Notes: a model not told the origin generated them from the letters alone. 64,000 nucleotides of DNA from Eutreptiella sp. 'Long Island Sound 2002' (GCA_964036045.1 OZ038382.1:132422442-132486441), one strand, 5' to 3'; positions 22,331-34,066 are shown, counted from the first letter of the stretch. Numbers and translations are program-made.

Positions 22331-23659
22331 ATGACGGATGTCTCTGCCCATGGCGATGAGGCTGAGACCGCTGAAGCCAAGAGGATCATCGAAATGGAGC
22401 GCCTGATGGAGGAGGAGGGTATTAAATGCTTCGTCGTCATCGCTGCGGATGCCCCCCTCGGAACGAGGATGGGCAGAGCGGTCAGAGTACTCGCCCCTGA
22501 TGGAGCTGAGTCCGACAAGCACCTCTTCCCTGAGTCTTGCCTCCAGGACGACTGGACCGACGACTACGCCAAGTCTGAGGCCTTTGCGGCCGAGTATAGG
22601 GCTGTGACCGACCCTGATGACGGGCAGAAGTGGCCAAAGGGGCTGACTGAGGAAGACAGCAAGCTCTACCGGAACGGTAAGCTGCTAGTACCAGAGTCCC
22701 GAGTGCTCGAGCTATGTGGAGCTTGGCACCACCACATGCTGCACCCAGGGGTCAAGAAGCAAGCCCTTGACATGCAGCGCCGGTTCGAGATCGACCATAT
22801 CGGTCCCTACACCGCCATCAAGAAGGTCAGAAAGGGTTGCTCGGTCTGTCAGGCCTGCAATCCCGATAACCGGAACGTCAGGGGGGAAGCCCAATGGACC
22901 CCGGTGCCTGACCAGCCCATGGAGAGCGTGGCCATGGACGTCTTCTCCATGCCCGAAGTTCACATTGGCAAGGAGACCTTTGACTGTGTGGTTCTTTGTG
23001 TGGATCGCCACAGTGGCTACGTAGTAGCCGTTCCGGCACGCAAAAAGGGGTTGCTTGCCAAGGAAGTGGCAGTCATGATGATTCGTCATTGGCTGACCGT
23101 CTTTGACATCCCCCGCACCATTTGCAGTGATCGAGGGCCCCAGTTTACTGGTGGCTGGTTCAAGGCCATGTGTTCCCTCATGGGAATACGTCACGCCAAG
23201 AGCGTCGCCTATCTCAGCCGGTCTAACGGCCGAGCTGAAGTGGCTGGACGGCAGCTGTTTGAGAAGCTGCGCAAGATTCACATCACCAATCCACGTCGGA
23301 ACTGGTTTGAGGAGATGTGGCCTGCTCTGAAGGCCCATCATGACACCCCCACTCCGGGTGGTTTTTCCCCTCACCAGATTCTGTTCGGGAGGGACCCCCT
23401 GGGTCGGGGACTTCCCTTGTCTGGTGATGGCATGGCTATGGACGCCAAGGAATTCTTTGCGCGGCAAGAGCAAACGGCGCGGGACATCCGCCAGCAGCTC
23501 GAGAAGGAGCATGCTCAGCGTCAGAAGTCCGCCCCTGAGCTCGACAGCGCAGAAGTTCAGGGTGGGAGACCCGGTGTGGGTGATCAGACCCCGCCCTATG
23601 GGCACCCACCGCACCAAAACCTGGTTCACACCCGGACAGGTGGTCCGCAGGATTGGTGA
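22331..23659 (+). pseudogene. Gypsy integrase
   Basis: After a linker, the zinc-binding HHCC module reads HHHMLHPGVKKQ...CSVCQAC (about 22728-22858). The catalytic core has SVAMDVFSMPE (Asp), TICSDRGPQFTGGWF (Asp) and RSNGRAEVAGRQL (Glu), a complete DDE triad that splices element cDNA into chromosomes. GFSPHQILFGRDP follows, as in other gypsy integrases. Near 23560 the frame shifts, and the C-terminal part continues in frame 3 (VGDPVWVIRPRP). The core itself has no stop. Confidence 0.8.
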
Positions 23660-24050
23660 GGACACCTACCGCATCAAGGTGGGTCACGGACAGTTCCGCG
23701 AGCGCCACGAGAGTCAACTCCGTGTGCCGGAACCCGACCTCCGTGGCCAACATGTGTCCCTGAGCTACGCCGCACATGAGGCTGATTCGGACGATGACTA
23801 CGCTGAGCAGGACGACTATACTGTCAAGAAAATTCTGGCCCAGCGTCCGAACGCCTCGGCACCCGGAGGCCTGGAGTTCAAGGTTCCTTGGCGAGGCTAT
23901 GGGCCGTCCCACGACACCTGGGAACCCGTCTCCTGGTTCGTGCCGCGGGTTAATACTCCCTTCATGGAGTACATCCGCAAGCACAGGACCAAGATCCATG
24001 TCTCGGACTTGGCAGCACTCACCCGGGCGATGGCAGCCAGGGGTGCCTGA
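23560..24050 (+). pseudogene. Gypsy integrase C-terminus and chromodomain
   Basis: Frame 3 has the integrase C-terminal SH3-like part (FRVGDPVWVIRPR, TWFTPGQVVRRIGEDTYRI) and then a chromodomain: DYTVKKILAQR..., LEFKVPWRGYGPSHDTWEPVSWF (about 23814-23945), and a C-terminal helix. Chromodomains steer chromovirus integration to modified histones. The frame ends at TGA 24048-24050. A frameshift of one base separates it from the integrase core. Confidence 0.8.
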
Positions 24051-25790
24051 TCAGCGCCCTGAGCTCTCCCCTGATGCATTTCGAGCGCTTGTGAGGTCGA
24101 CAGATCGTCCCTTACTTGCTTGCTCTCTCATCTTTCGGTGACCTGCCATCAGAGTGGCCATATACCCCCCCCTGCTGAATCCAGAGGAGGATGGCCCCTC
24201 TCTTTCACTTCTATTCGTCACTCCCCCCCCTGCTGAATCCTTGGGAAACCAGGTAGGGCGACTGACCTTCACATTTTCTGAGCTCTTGGGGCCTTGCAGC
24301 CCATACGACGTTGCGCAACGGATGCCGCTGTCATCGGCATTGCGATTTTTGGTGTGTGGTCTGGTCCCATGGCACTTGTGGGATCCAGACCAGTCGACGT
24401 GTTTCTGCAGACTATATATGGCCTGGACTCAGGCGTTTTCTTGCCCACCCTCCTGCATATGCCTTATCCTAACCGGGGCGTGGTTTGGCACTCTGTCCAG
24501 AGTGTGTTTACACGCCTGTTACCCCGCTTGTTGCTTGTTTTTCTTCCCTCCAGGATATGTGCGTCTGTATGTTAAGTGTTGTCAGCCCATCACTGAGGAA
24601 TGGACTGTTTTTCCCCCCGAGGGAGGCGAATCGTACTACGATGGCGCCTTGAGTCGCCGTGTACATGCATTTACATATGGTCCAGCCTGGACCAGTACCT
24701 AAGTACAGATTCTTCTGTTTGAGTGCCCGTGATATAGTGTGCTCTAGTGGCTGTGATGTGGAGGTCCTGATGGCGCCAGGCGGGAAGCCCAGTTGCCTGA
24801 CTACACTCCCAGCGGTCCGCCACTGTCAGTCCCAGTGTGAGCCTACCGACTCGCAGACGCACTTGCAGTCGGGTGGCGGCCTCCGGTGCTCCTGACCTCG
24901 GTCAGTCTGCCTGGGAAACTGGTGGTTTGAGGAGTCGACGCCTCCGCCCACACTGCATGAGGACTCCCTCATGTATGGCCTTCGTGGTAATAGGGCGAGG
25001 GAAAAGACGGCCTTGATGCCCGATCCCTTAAGGAGGAGCTCGTTCGGCTGTACCACTCTGGACTCGCGTCGTGGATATTGACATGGTGCGCCCGAGGAAG
25101 GACCCGTGGGGACTCTCCCCCAGCCGGCGGGCCTTGGGAAGCCTGGGGTAGCCTGATGGATCTTTGTGGTCGCTGTCGACCCGTGGGACCGTGTATGCCA
25201 CTGCCACTGTGGTAGTGACCGTAGCAGCCGGCACCTGGTTCGCCTGGTATGGGTTAAGGGGTCCTTTGGATGCCGAACAATCGCCGCCAGGACCCGGGAC
25301 TTGATACTTGATACTATACTTGCAGTTACTAACAGCTACAGCACCGTACCTGTCTTACTGTGAGATTTGGGCAGCCTAACCTGCGCATCAGCCTAAAGTG
25401 GGATGTGACACCCCCCCCCTTCAGGGGATGGTCCTGGGTACCCGCTGCCATGCGTGGTGTTATCGAGCCCCCCCCAGGGTTCCCTCTAAGGAGGGTGGTG
25501 AAGCGGTACCCAGAACCCCATGACCATGGTGGGGTATACAACCGGTCTCCGTGTGCCCACTAACCCCATGTACGGAGGGGAAGACGCCCGGTGAAGCCCG
25601 GTGAGAGCCCGGCAGGAGCGTGTCCCTTGCCGTAAAGCCCCCGTGACGGCATTCTGGCCACTTGGGGCATGTTACCATGTACCGGCAAACTGCCATTTGC
25701 CGGTATCCTACTATTTCACGCCAATCTGCCCCGCACCGCCTTCGGCCGTCGATTCGGTAACCTAACCCTAACAACAGATGTAGGTAAGAC
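24051..25790. other. 3' flank of gypsy element, no gene; LTR not delimited
   Basis: No coding sequence is recognised. The interval should contain the 3' LTR, but without a left copy its limits cannot be fixed. A 17-bp word, CCCCCCCTGCTGAATCC, occurs twice at about 24165 and 24224. Inverted repeats appear from 24308 (CGTTGCGCAACG palindrome) and 24359-24393 (GGTCTGG...CCAGACC). The short CCTAACCCTAAC at about 25762 is too brief to be telomeric. Confidence 0.45.
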
Positions 25791-25831
25791 GTGTTTGTGT
25801 GAGAGATCTGGGCATTTCAGCTATTAGCGGC

Positions 25832-27980
25832 CGCATCGGCAACCGATGCGTCGCCCGCTGAGATTTACACATCAGAATATCAGGAATCAACAGGGTTTTA
25901 TTTTCATATTGTTTCCGTAAATTTTCACGCTTCTGTTCTGATAATCAATGTTTTGACTGCTGGCGGTTGGCTCGCGACTTTAGCGTAACCGCCAGTTTAA
26001 CTGTTATTTACAGACATTTTAGCGCAATCCGTGACGAAGACTCTAAAGTCTTCAGGAATTGCATTGATGCATCTGCAATTTTCACATTGTACACTCGCAA
26101 CCTTAATCTGAATTTTTCAGGATGTCGAAATCGGATTTTCGACTTCGACATCCCCGCACTTGATTTGACCTCTTTCGAGTGGATCTACGTGCTTCCCCAT
26201 GCACGAATCAACTTTCCTTTTGTCTTGCCCTCCATTTGTCTTAGAGATATGGGCAAAACAAAGTTGATTCGTGAGGCCACTTGTGAGGGTCATATCTCGT
26301 GCTGCTTGCGAGGAATGACAATAAGGAAGCATGGGATGTATTCACAATACTCTCGACGTAATTTAGGAAGCTTTATACGCCTTGCGTCTCCACACATGCG
26401 CGCTAGCGTAATGGATCATGGTCAAGAGGGTAGAGTTTGCGTTATAACTCTTTGGCCATGATATTGCGTGCGTTAAGATAACTTTCGAGTGTAGCGCGCG
26501 AGTGTTGGTGTTGCATAGGAACTTCTCCTCAGTTCCTATGAGCGATTGACACAAAATTATGCCCTTGGAGGGGCATGACATATCGTGGGGGGAGCTACCT
26601 TTCTGGGCAGTATATGGTATGTGCAATGTGTTGTATTGCGTGCCCATTTGGCGGGTTTGGCTAAGAGCGATACACCCACCAATGGACCTCATATTGCACG
26701 AGGCCCTTCCTTATACTCCCCACGATCAATTGCAAGCCTAACCTTCGTGGAGGGAAGCTTGTGTGGCGATCCCAAAGTGATGCGTTGGGAGCAAGGTGTG
26801 TGTTTTGCAATTTTCCATATTTTCATGTGCCCACTTGGGAAGTGGCGCTGGTGACCTTTCAAAGCGCCCCAAGTGGAGCACATATGTGCAATCAGGGGTC
26901 ATTGGTGTCAAGTTATTGTGGTTGGAAGGATTGGTTGATTACTCAATCTAAGCCGAAGATATTATAATATATTTCTGCGCCTTTCAAGGCCCTTTTGGGT
27001 GTTTTTTCGCCAATATTGCTGTTTTTTGCCCGTCATGATGTCAAGTGGCGACCGTGTATCTCAACGTTGCGCTCAATTGACATCATGACTCAAGTATGTA
27101 ATGAGGGTACATACTTCGGTGCCCAACATATCTTGGACCCGGCGAATAACTCCTCTTGGGCTTGGCATACCGTGGCCACCATGTTGGCGATTTGGGACTA
27201 TACCAAATCATGGGCTCACTTGGCGACCCTGCCATTCCCAAAACCGGAGGAGTTGGGCGACGCCCAAAAGATATGTTGGACGCATATGGCTTGATACCAA
27301 TCCTATGGCACACTCCGGTCCAAGTCGGGCATGTGCCTCATTTGCCCCAACCTTGAGTGTGCGCATTTTCGGCCATTTTGAGCAATTTTCCACATTTTCT
27401 GCCCGCCGTGCACCATGTTCAGCTACCTTGTGCACGCCAGACACATGGACCAATGGACCATATATGACATGGGTGTTATTTCTATTGGTCCCCATGGTTC
27501 ACACACCACGTGGGCGAAGCGGAGCAACTTTCGTTAAGGTGCTAGCCCAAAGTGAGTGTGGACAATTTTGCCACTTTGGCACTTGTGGACCCAATTGGGA
27601 TTGTCACCAGGCCGAGTGGCATGGAGATCTTTCAGAGCCAAGTGCATGGAAGTCTCTGTTAGACTCCCGGTAGATTGCGTATGGAATGGCGGATCCGATC
27701 TCCAAGCCGGCGTGGAGATATACTATTGCGAGCACCCCCGAATTTTGGCTCATTTCGAGCAGCCAAAATGACCCCCTTTTGGGACCCCAATTTCACCCCC
27801 CCGTGTGGTCAATTGGCGGCCCCATATCTCTATGCCCATGAGGAGCCCGGACCAAATTTTAAAGTTGTGCACTCAGGAAAGGTCCTAGGTCCTGCCTCCT
27901 ATCCTGTGAGCCATTGGCCTTGCCCTGGCTGGGCGAGCCACGCGTGAGAATGATGCCAATTTTGGTGATTTTGGCATCAT
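25832..27980. other. Hairpin-rich, gene-free region
   Basis: There is no protein-like frame. Perfect inverted repeats lie at 25832-25850 (8-bp stem), 26036-26053 (6), 26120-26153 (10), 26202-26273 (14), 26514-26540 (10), 27032-27089 (13), 27092-27116 (9) and 27950-27980 (10). There is also a GCACATATGTGC palindrome at 26877 and imperfect pairs at about 26830-26875 and 27119-27284. Stems have short loops and occur every few hundred bases. The base composition is more AT-rich than on either side. Role unknown: structured RNA, MITE-like insertions or a decayed palindromic element are all possible. Confidence 0.6.
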
Positions 27981-28528
27981 GACCCCACTTGATGAACCCG
28001 TGGTGCCCTGATGCCGGGACCTCAGAGGGAACCAGGTTGGGTGAGGGCTCTAGTCAGTTCGTACTCCAAAAGCATAGGGTCAGTTGCCTCGTCCCTACCT
28101 CTGGCGGGTCCGAATGAGGGGTCAATTTTGGAGATTTTTGAGCTAATATCAGTTTGGGCTGAAACAGCCCATTTTCAGCTACCAACTCCTAGGGGATAGT
28201 GGCAGGGGCCATATCTCTGGTTCAGAGGGGAGTTGGGACCTGCCGTTAAGGGAGCATAGGGAGCCACTGTCGGTTGGCCTTTGAAGCCCTTTGGTTCCCG
28301 GAAACTCGCCTGTGGCTGGGCGGGACACCCCCCCTACTGGCAGGGTTCCAGGGTCCGGACCGACAACCTCCCCACACGGACACACACCGCTAGCCCGACC
28401 GACGCCACCACCGCCCGGCCCTCCGACGCCGGGCACCCCCACACCCACAGCCCCACGGGGGCCTAACCCCCCGGGCTTCGGCAACGTCCGGCACGGAGGA
28501 CCTACCGGCCACAACGCACGGCGGGTCG

Positions 28529-30310
28529 GTGCCCCAGCAGCACCACGCCCCACCAACCAGACCACCGGCACGACCGGCAGAACCGTCATATCCCGGCCAC
28601 CCGGCCCCGGGCCCAGGCCCGGGCCCGGATCCGCCACGCACCGCCGCCCCGGCGGACGCCCCGCAGCCCGCGGACCCGGGGGGCCTACCCGAGTCGCCAC
28701 CCGTGGCGGGAGCCCACGCCCGGGGGGCACCGCCGCCGGCGGACAATGGCGCCGAACCGTCTACACCGCCGACCCAAACGCAGAGCGACGCGCCCACGGT
28801 GGGCGCGGAAGGACTGCAGAGACACCCGCAACGAACGCCGACACCAGCACCAATGGGGGAACCTGGCCGGGGAACGGACCAGACATCAGTGCGGAGTGCC
28901 GACCTGACGGACAACACGGCACACGGAGGAGACGAGGCATTGGCAGATGGCCAGCCTGACGCGGAACCCGAGGGGCCAACTCCGGACACCGGGTGTGCAG
29001 ACGGCCCCCACCGGCCCTCGACCGCGGATCACGCGGGCGCCGCCCCCCGGGCGCACCTGGCGGCCCGCGCGGACACGAGCACGCCAGGGGAGGCGCTGTT
29101 GCGAGATCCGCCGGAAACCAGCGCGGGGTCAGAGGCCCGGGAAATCAAGCCCGACACGCCCCAGCGTGCGGACGAAGGAGGAACGTCACCCAGCGGGCAC
29201 AACCGCGACGACGACTCCTTCGATGCCTTCATGGACTCCAGCAGGGATGACCCCCGGGCGGTCCCAGCACCGCAGATGCCACGCGTCCACCTAGAGCCGC
29301 AACGCGACCAGACGGACGATACGCCCCTCACGGTGCCACGACAAGCGCACCTCCAGCGCGACTACACCAGCCTGGGGCAGATTGCCGCTACGGGCGAGGG
29401 GCAGACAACCGCGAGCGGCGCGGCGGACCGGACTACGGATGAGCGCAACGCCCCAGGTGAGGGCACGCGCGTGGAAGCGGCCACCAACACCGCAAGTGAG
29501 CCTGGCGCCCCACCGCCGGGGGCCGCCCTGCCCTGGGGGCGGGGACACCTGGACTATGCACGCTTGGAGGATGACGCCGGCCACCCCAGCGAACAAGCAG
29601 AGCAAGAAGCGACCCAAGACCTAAGCTTCTGGATCCCCACGCTTGTCGCAGGGGAGCAGCTCGAACTGGCGGTCCGCATACGATGGGTACTTTCTTCCCG
29701 GTCCCGCCACCTCGCGGAGGGAACACGCACCATGGCAGACGTCACGTTTGGTCATCGGACAGGGCACACGCCCCCCGCCACCATGGACCGCCCCGATCAA
29801 TGGCGCTATGTGGCCACCAGGCTCATGGCGCATATGGGAGCCTACAGCCCAGATGAAATGAACGGACTGCACTGGCGGTGGCACCAGCGCGCCGCCCTGC
29901 GCATCCGGGCGGCCATGCAGGACCATAATATCTGGAACATCCCTGGATCACCGGGCCACCAGGGACACGCCTCAGGCCACCGGCGGCCGCGGTCCCAAGA
30001 CGTCCCGGAGCCCCCCAGACAGGCGGCGCGCCGAAATCCACCGGAACACCCACGGGGTCCACCACCCGGTAGGGGTTCCCCCTCTGGCACATACAGCAGC
30101 CCCCTGCCGCCGTTCGCCCCACGGAGGAGCCCGGGCAGTCCCCACGCCTCGAGGGTGCAAGGCGACACGCCGGAGCAGCGCCAAGAAACGAGGCACCCCG
30201 ACCGATCCCGTTGCCGCAGCCGCACGCCGCCCCCCGCAGCGCAACGAGTCGTCTTCAATGAGGATATGGACAGGGACCACGGGGGCCCCCGCGACCCCCA
30301 AGCTCGGTGA
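28529..30310 (+). CDS. Hypothetical Pro/Arg-rich protein of a GC-rich element
   Basis: A 593-codon frame is open in very GC-rich DNA. The first ~350 residues are low-complexity Pro/Ala/Gly/Asp. A more ordered part follows (DLSFWIPTLVAGEQLELAVRIRWVLSS, DQWRYVATRLMAHMG, GLHWRWHQRAALRIR), then an Arg/Pro/Ser tail. No family is recognised. The frame overlaps the next one by 53 bp in a different phase, so the two may be one broken polyprotein or consecutive ORFs. The low stop density of GC-rich DNA argues for caution about the N-terminal half and about the start. Confidence 0.4.
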   Translation: MPQQHHAPPTRPPARPAEPSYPGHPAPGPGPGPDPPRTAAPADAPQPADPGGLPESPPVAGAHARGAPPPADNGAEPSTPPTQTQSDAPTVGAEGLQRHPQRTPTPAPMGEPGRGTDQTSVRSADLTDNTAHGGDEALADGQPDAEPEGPTPDTGCADGPHRPSTADHAGAAPRAHLAARADTSTPGEALLRDPPETSAGSEAREIKPDTPQRADEGGTSPSGHNRDDDSFDAFMDSSRDDPRAVPAPQMPRVHLEPQRDQTDDTPLTVPRQAHLQRDYTSLGQIAATGEGQTTASGAADRTTDERNAPGEGTRVEAATNTASEPGAPPPGAALPWGRGHLDYARLEDDAGHPSEQAEQEATQDLSFWIPTLVAGEQLELAVRIRWVLSSRSRHLAEGTRTMADVTFGHRTGHTPPATMDRPDQWRYVATRLMAHMGAYSPDEMNGLHWRWHQRAALRIRAAMQDHNIWNIPGSPGHQGHASGHRRPRSQDVPEPPRQAARRNPPEHPRGPPPGRGSPSGTYSSPLPPFAPRRSPGSPHASRVQGDTPEQRQETRHPDRSRCRSRTPPPAAQRVVFNEDMDRDHGGPRDPQAR

Positions 30311-31850
30311 ACATCATCGACCTCCGACCCCAGACGCCGGTCCAAGAGGCCCCGCACCAAGCGGACGCACATCCCCACCATTCTCACGCCGGCCGAGCGC
30401 GAGCGACAAGCAACACTTCAAGCGGACCCTCGCCAGACGGCGGGCGAAACGCTCAGCTCATCTGCCGCCTCCCTCCTTGGGGTCAGCGGCCGATCCGCTA
30501 CCGAGAGGACCACACGCCACGGACACGCGACCAAGGGAGCCCGCGCCTGACCCCAGCCCTACGCAAGGGGCGGGGGGGCAGCCCTCCCCGCAGTCCAGAA
30601 GCCGCCAGGCCACGGAGGGCACATCGCGGCAGCCGGGACACGACGCGAGCGGACCAAGGGCGGACACAGAGACGACAGGGACCTCCAGTTCCCAGGAGCC
30701 CGCTGGCCCGCTGCCCACGCCACGCCCTGCTCGATGCCCCGGCAAGGGGGAACCCCCCACGGAATACGTGCCTGGGGGACAACCGGGCGCCACCTCACGG
30801 CACCCCTCCCCGGCTGACGCGGCACTGGACCAAGACCGGGTGGCCATGCCCCCCCCGCCCCCCCGACCGCCACAGCAACGGGGCAAGGATCCCTTCGACG
30901 ACGCGGAACTGAAGGCGCTCTACGACATCCACGCTTCCACGCCCTCGAGCGAGCTGGTGGCCACCCTCCGGGAACGCCTCCGTAACGTCGACCCGAACAG
31001 GTTTTTCGCCGTAGTCCCCCTGCCACATGCCCCGACTACCCTAAACTTTGTGCGACAGCTCCAGGCGCTCGTCACCCCCGGGACACAGGTCTCTGACGAC
31101 CTCATTGAAGCGTGGATCTGGTGGTTCAACACCAAGCAACCGGCCCAAGGGGGCGTGTGGGTCCCACACCTGGGCTGGGTACACACGCTCATAGCGCCAC
31201 CGACAGACCCCAGGCCCGCACCCGCCACCGGAGGCCGGGAGCGGGCCGCGCCACCACAGAGACCCGACAACCTCCGTATCCCACCGCACGATGGCCTGGA
31301 GGCATGGGAAAGCAGGACCGCCCGTAGCAGGGGGCACAACCTCACGAACCTGACGGCGCACTACCCGGAGACGACGCGCGCAGCACCCCCGCCGCGCGAA
31401 CGTGACCCCGGTACCATCGCCATGATCGTGTTGGAGAATGGCCACTACTACCAGGTTCGGATCATCCCGCACCCGCAGGACAACCATTGGAGCCTGGAGG
31501 CCGTCGACTCCATGCTCCGGGCGACCACGGGCCTGCCGGACAACCCTACCCCCCTGCTCCCAAACCAACCCCCGGACCCCCTGACGGCCATTCTGTCGGG
31601 GGCGGCAGGCACCTGGCACCCAGGCCACGCCCTCTACTGCCTCTGGCGGTGGGCGCGGCGCCGCTGGCCGCACACCAGGGCGTGGTCAGCGGCGTGGAGA
31701 TTCTACCTCGACGGCCGGCAGCAGATGGAGGCCATCCCGGAACCGACGGCGGAAACCCCCACTGAGCCCAACCTATGCCCCGTCTTTGCGATCCACCGGA
31801 ATCCGGGCACTGGCGCTGGGTGGGCAGCTGCAGCCCGCCATCCGCACTGA
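30258..31850 (+). CDS. C48-like cysteine peptidase ORF of a retroelement
   Basis: A 530-codon frame follows the preceding ORF. Residues ~220-290 read FFAVVPLPHAPTTLNF and VSDDLIEAWIWWFNT, like the start of Ulp1-type peptidases. IAMIVLENGHYYQVRIIPHP leads to DNHWSLEAVDSM (presumed His and Asp). Near the end NLCPVFAIHR sits where C48 enzymes have DCGVFA. An extra A at about 31800 shifts the frame just after this motif: in the next frame the sequence continues as RIRALALGGQLQPAIRTETE and LVHEIFSAL, as expected for a C48 C-terminus. No RT is attached. It is probably the first ORF of a Dualen-like element; function is inferred. Confidence 0.45.
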   Translation: MRIWTGTTGAPATPKLGEHHRPPTPDAGPRGPAPSGRTSPPFSRRPSASDKQHFKRTLARRRAKRSAHLPPPSLGSAADPLPRGPHATDTRPREPAPDPSPTQGAGGQPSPQSRSRQATEGTSRQPGHDASGPRADTETTGTSSSQEPAGPLPTPRPARCPGKGEPPTEYVPGGQPGATSRHPSPADAALDQDRVAMPPPPPRPPQQRGKDPFDDAELKALYDIHASTPSSELVATLRERLRNVDPNRFFAVVPLPHAPTTLNFVRQLQALVTPGTQVSDDLIEAWIWWFNTKQPAQGGVWVPHLGWVHTLIAPPTDPRPAPATGGRERAAPPQRPDNLRIPPHDGLEAWESRTARSRGHNLTNLTAHYPETTRAAPPPRERDPGTIAMIVLENGHYYQVRIIPHPQDNHWSLEAVDSMLRATTGLPDNPTPLLPNQPPDPLTAILSGAAGTWHPGHALYCLWRWARRRWPHTRAWSAAWRFYLDGRQQMEAIPEPTAETPTEPNLCPVFAIHRNPGTGAGWAAAARHPH

Positions 31851-33140
31851 GACGGAGGCGTGGGCGGCGCACGCGGCCCTGGTGCACGAAATCTTCAGTG
31901 CCCTCCGCAGCGCCCCTGTACGACGTGCGGGTAACCCCCCAGGGCCCTGACCCGCGACCAACCACAGGACCTGCAACGACGACGCACGGCCACACGCGCG
32001 CGGCACGAGTCCCACACCAGCCACGCGCAGGGAAGAAACGGCGCGGCGGACACGGGACCGCCTCCTCCTACCAGAGGCCCGGACGATGACCGACACGCCA
32101 GCGGCAGCGGGATCGGCCACGAACCACAACGACCCCGACCGGGCAGATCCGCCCAACACGACCCCTCGTACAACCCAGCAACGCGCGGCCGCGCAACATG
32201 CTACGGCACCACCCGTCGACCGGACACACCAGCAGGGACGGCGTCCACCTGCCCAGCACGCACAACGAACACCCAAGGAGTGGAGTCTAGCCTTGGCAGC
32301 CCACGGTGTCGGACACAAATACGACCCCAGCGACCTCTTCCCACATCCGCCGGACGAGGGCCGCACCACCCGGACCTCAGCGACCCGCCTGCAACCAGGA
32401 AAGGGGGCAGCGCCGCACCCGGGACCGCCATCCCACCTGACCCTCCTCTCCCACGTAAAGGGTCCGCGAGGGGCCGGGCAAAGTGGCCAGCCAAACACGC
32501 GGAGCCAGCGGCCGAACCGATGACCACGGGAGTGTTGTCCAACAGCGCACGCCACCGGATCCGGGCGCTGGCGCTGGGCGATTGACGGCAACCCGCCGTC
32601 CGCACTGAGGCGGAGACCCGGGCGGCACGCCCAGCCCTTGTGCACGGAAACTTCAGTAACCTCCACGGCGCCCCGGTGCGACGCATGGGACGCCCCCCCA
32701 GGACCCTGAGCCGCGCCTGGCGACAGGTCGTACCGCGACGACCCGGTGGCATACAGCCGCGCAACACACCCCAGCAACACCTGACGGTCCGACAAACCGA
32801 CGAGACGGACGTCAACATGCCCGACACATGCAACAGATGCCCGGAGAGTGGAGGCCAGCCTTCGCAACCCGTGGTGTCAAGCACGCACGGAAACCCCACG
32901 ACTTCCTCCTACAACCCCCCGGGCGAGGGCCACGCTCCTCGGACCCCGCGACCCACCTGCAACAGGGAACGAGGCGACGCCACGCCCTGACCCGTCCTCC
33001 CGCCTCACCCTCCTCTCCCGCGAGCCGGATCCACAAGGGGCCGGGCAAAGGGCCCGGCCAAATACGCGGAACCCGCGGCCGGGCCGATAACCACAAGAAC
33101 GTTAACGAACCACCAGCCAGAGTATTACTGTCCAGGGCGA
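31793..33140 (+). repeat. Degenerate tandem repeat covering the peptidase 3' end
   Basis: CCACCGGAATCCGGGC at 31793 and CCACCGGATCCGGGC at 32552 begin two imperfect units (759-bp spacing; the second is shorter). Both contain the RIRALALG peptidase C-terminal stretch, a GTGCACGAAA or GTGCACGGAA block and a GGGGCCGGGCAAA block. Open minus-strand frames here are shadows of GC-rich sequence. Confidence 0.6.
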
Positions 33141-34066
33141 GCATCCGGAGATAAGTGCACTGCAGGGACCAGCGCGCACCTCCGCCGGGGAGTTGAGCGC
33201 CTAGGACGCGTAAGGTTACGACACGTATACCCTATGCGAATGGTACGAGGGGCACAGCCCCCGCAGACAGTTAACAGCGTCCATGAGAGGGAGGGGGGCT
33301 GCAACACTACCCGGTACTCCTGTCCTCCACAACCCTACCTAGGGCATGCGGGGGGCCACAAGCTCACCGCACGGGGCTCCGCCGACCCCCCTGCCAACAG
33401 GCACGGGTGTGTTACGCCAAGCCCAACCCGCCACGTCGGACGGAGCGTCCCGACACCACAGCACAAGCCGAACCACCCTAACCATCCTAGCCACCACTCC
33501 CGGCGCCGTGACACAGACACGCCACCCGAATGACCTGACACGCACGACACGAGAAGGCGCACGGCAGACAGACAGGCACGAGCACGAGCACAGCACCACC
33601 GAGCTGGAGCAACGCCCTGGGGCTCCCATGGGGAGCACAGGGACACACCGAGGGGGACCGGCGGGGCCTTGCCACCGACGGGGTGTACATATGAGTGGCA
33701 CAAGCGAAACTGGAAGTACTGCTACGTAGCACCACGAAATACCGGATAATGGATTGTGCATGCAACACTGCCAGGGCGGGGCAGGGAACAGGGCACCCAC
33801 AGGGGGAAAGTTTTTTTTACAGCGGTCGAACCACTTGTCATGGCTTTTCTCCCCCGTGGCAGGCGGGCGGCGCACAGTACAAACGTACCGTGCCGGCCCC
33901 ACACACCTGGCACCGACCAACATCGCAACAAGCGGCACACCTGCGCACAACAAATCCGACTGCGCGAACACCCGCTGCGACGACAAGGAACGAACGCCGA
34001 ACAAACCAACCAAGAGGCGACTAACACGACCACACACCGCCAGAACTACTACAGCGGACGCAACGT
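33141..34066. other. No gene recognised
   Basis: GC-rich sequence with no protein-like frame and no strong repeat. A run of T (33811-33819) and a perfect GCTACGTAGC palindrome at about 33719 are the only notable local features. Confidence 0.4.

Larger units (their letters stand above)
19724..24050 (+). mobile_element. Ty3/gypsy chromovirus-like retrotransposon, 5'-truncated
   Basis: Domains in order on the plus strand are the C-terminal part of a retropepsin, a methyltransferase-like segment, RT, RNase H, integrase and a chromodomain, the Ty3/gypsy order with a chromovirus C-terminus. The 5' LTR, gag and the first half of the protease are missing at the (TA)n tract. Lesions are TGA 20123-20125, TAG 21143-21145, a double frameshift between about 21870 and 22030 and one near 23560. 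No LTR pair is visible, because the left one would lie beyond the truncation. Confidence 0.85.

Noticed and set aside
25755-25780. Telomeric repeat (CCTAACCCTAAC)
   Set aside because: Fewer than two full units in an interior position; chance or a fossil at most.
31773-32899. Minus-strand Arg/Cys/Gly-rich ORFs of up to 364 codons
   Set aside because: Shadows of GC-rich plus-strand sequence in the degenerate tandem repeat; no protein-like pattern.
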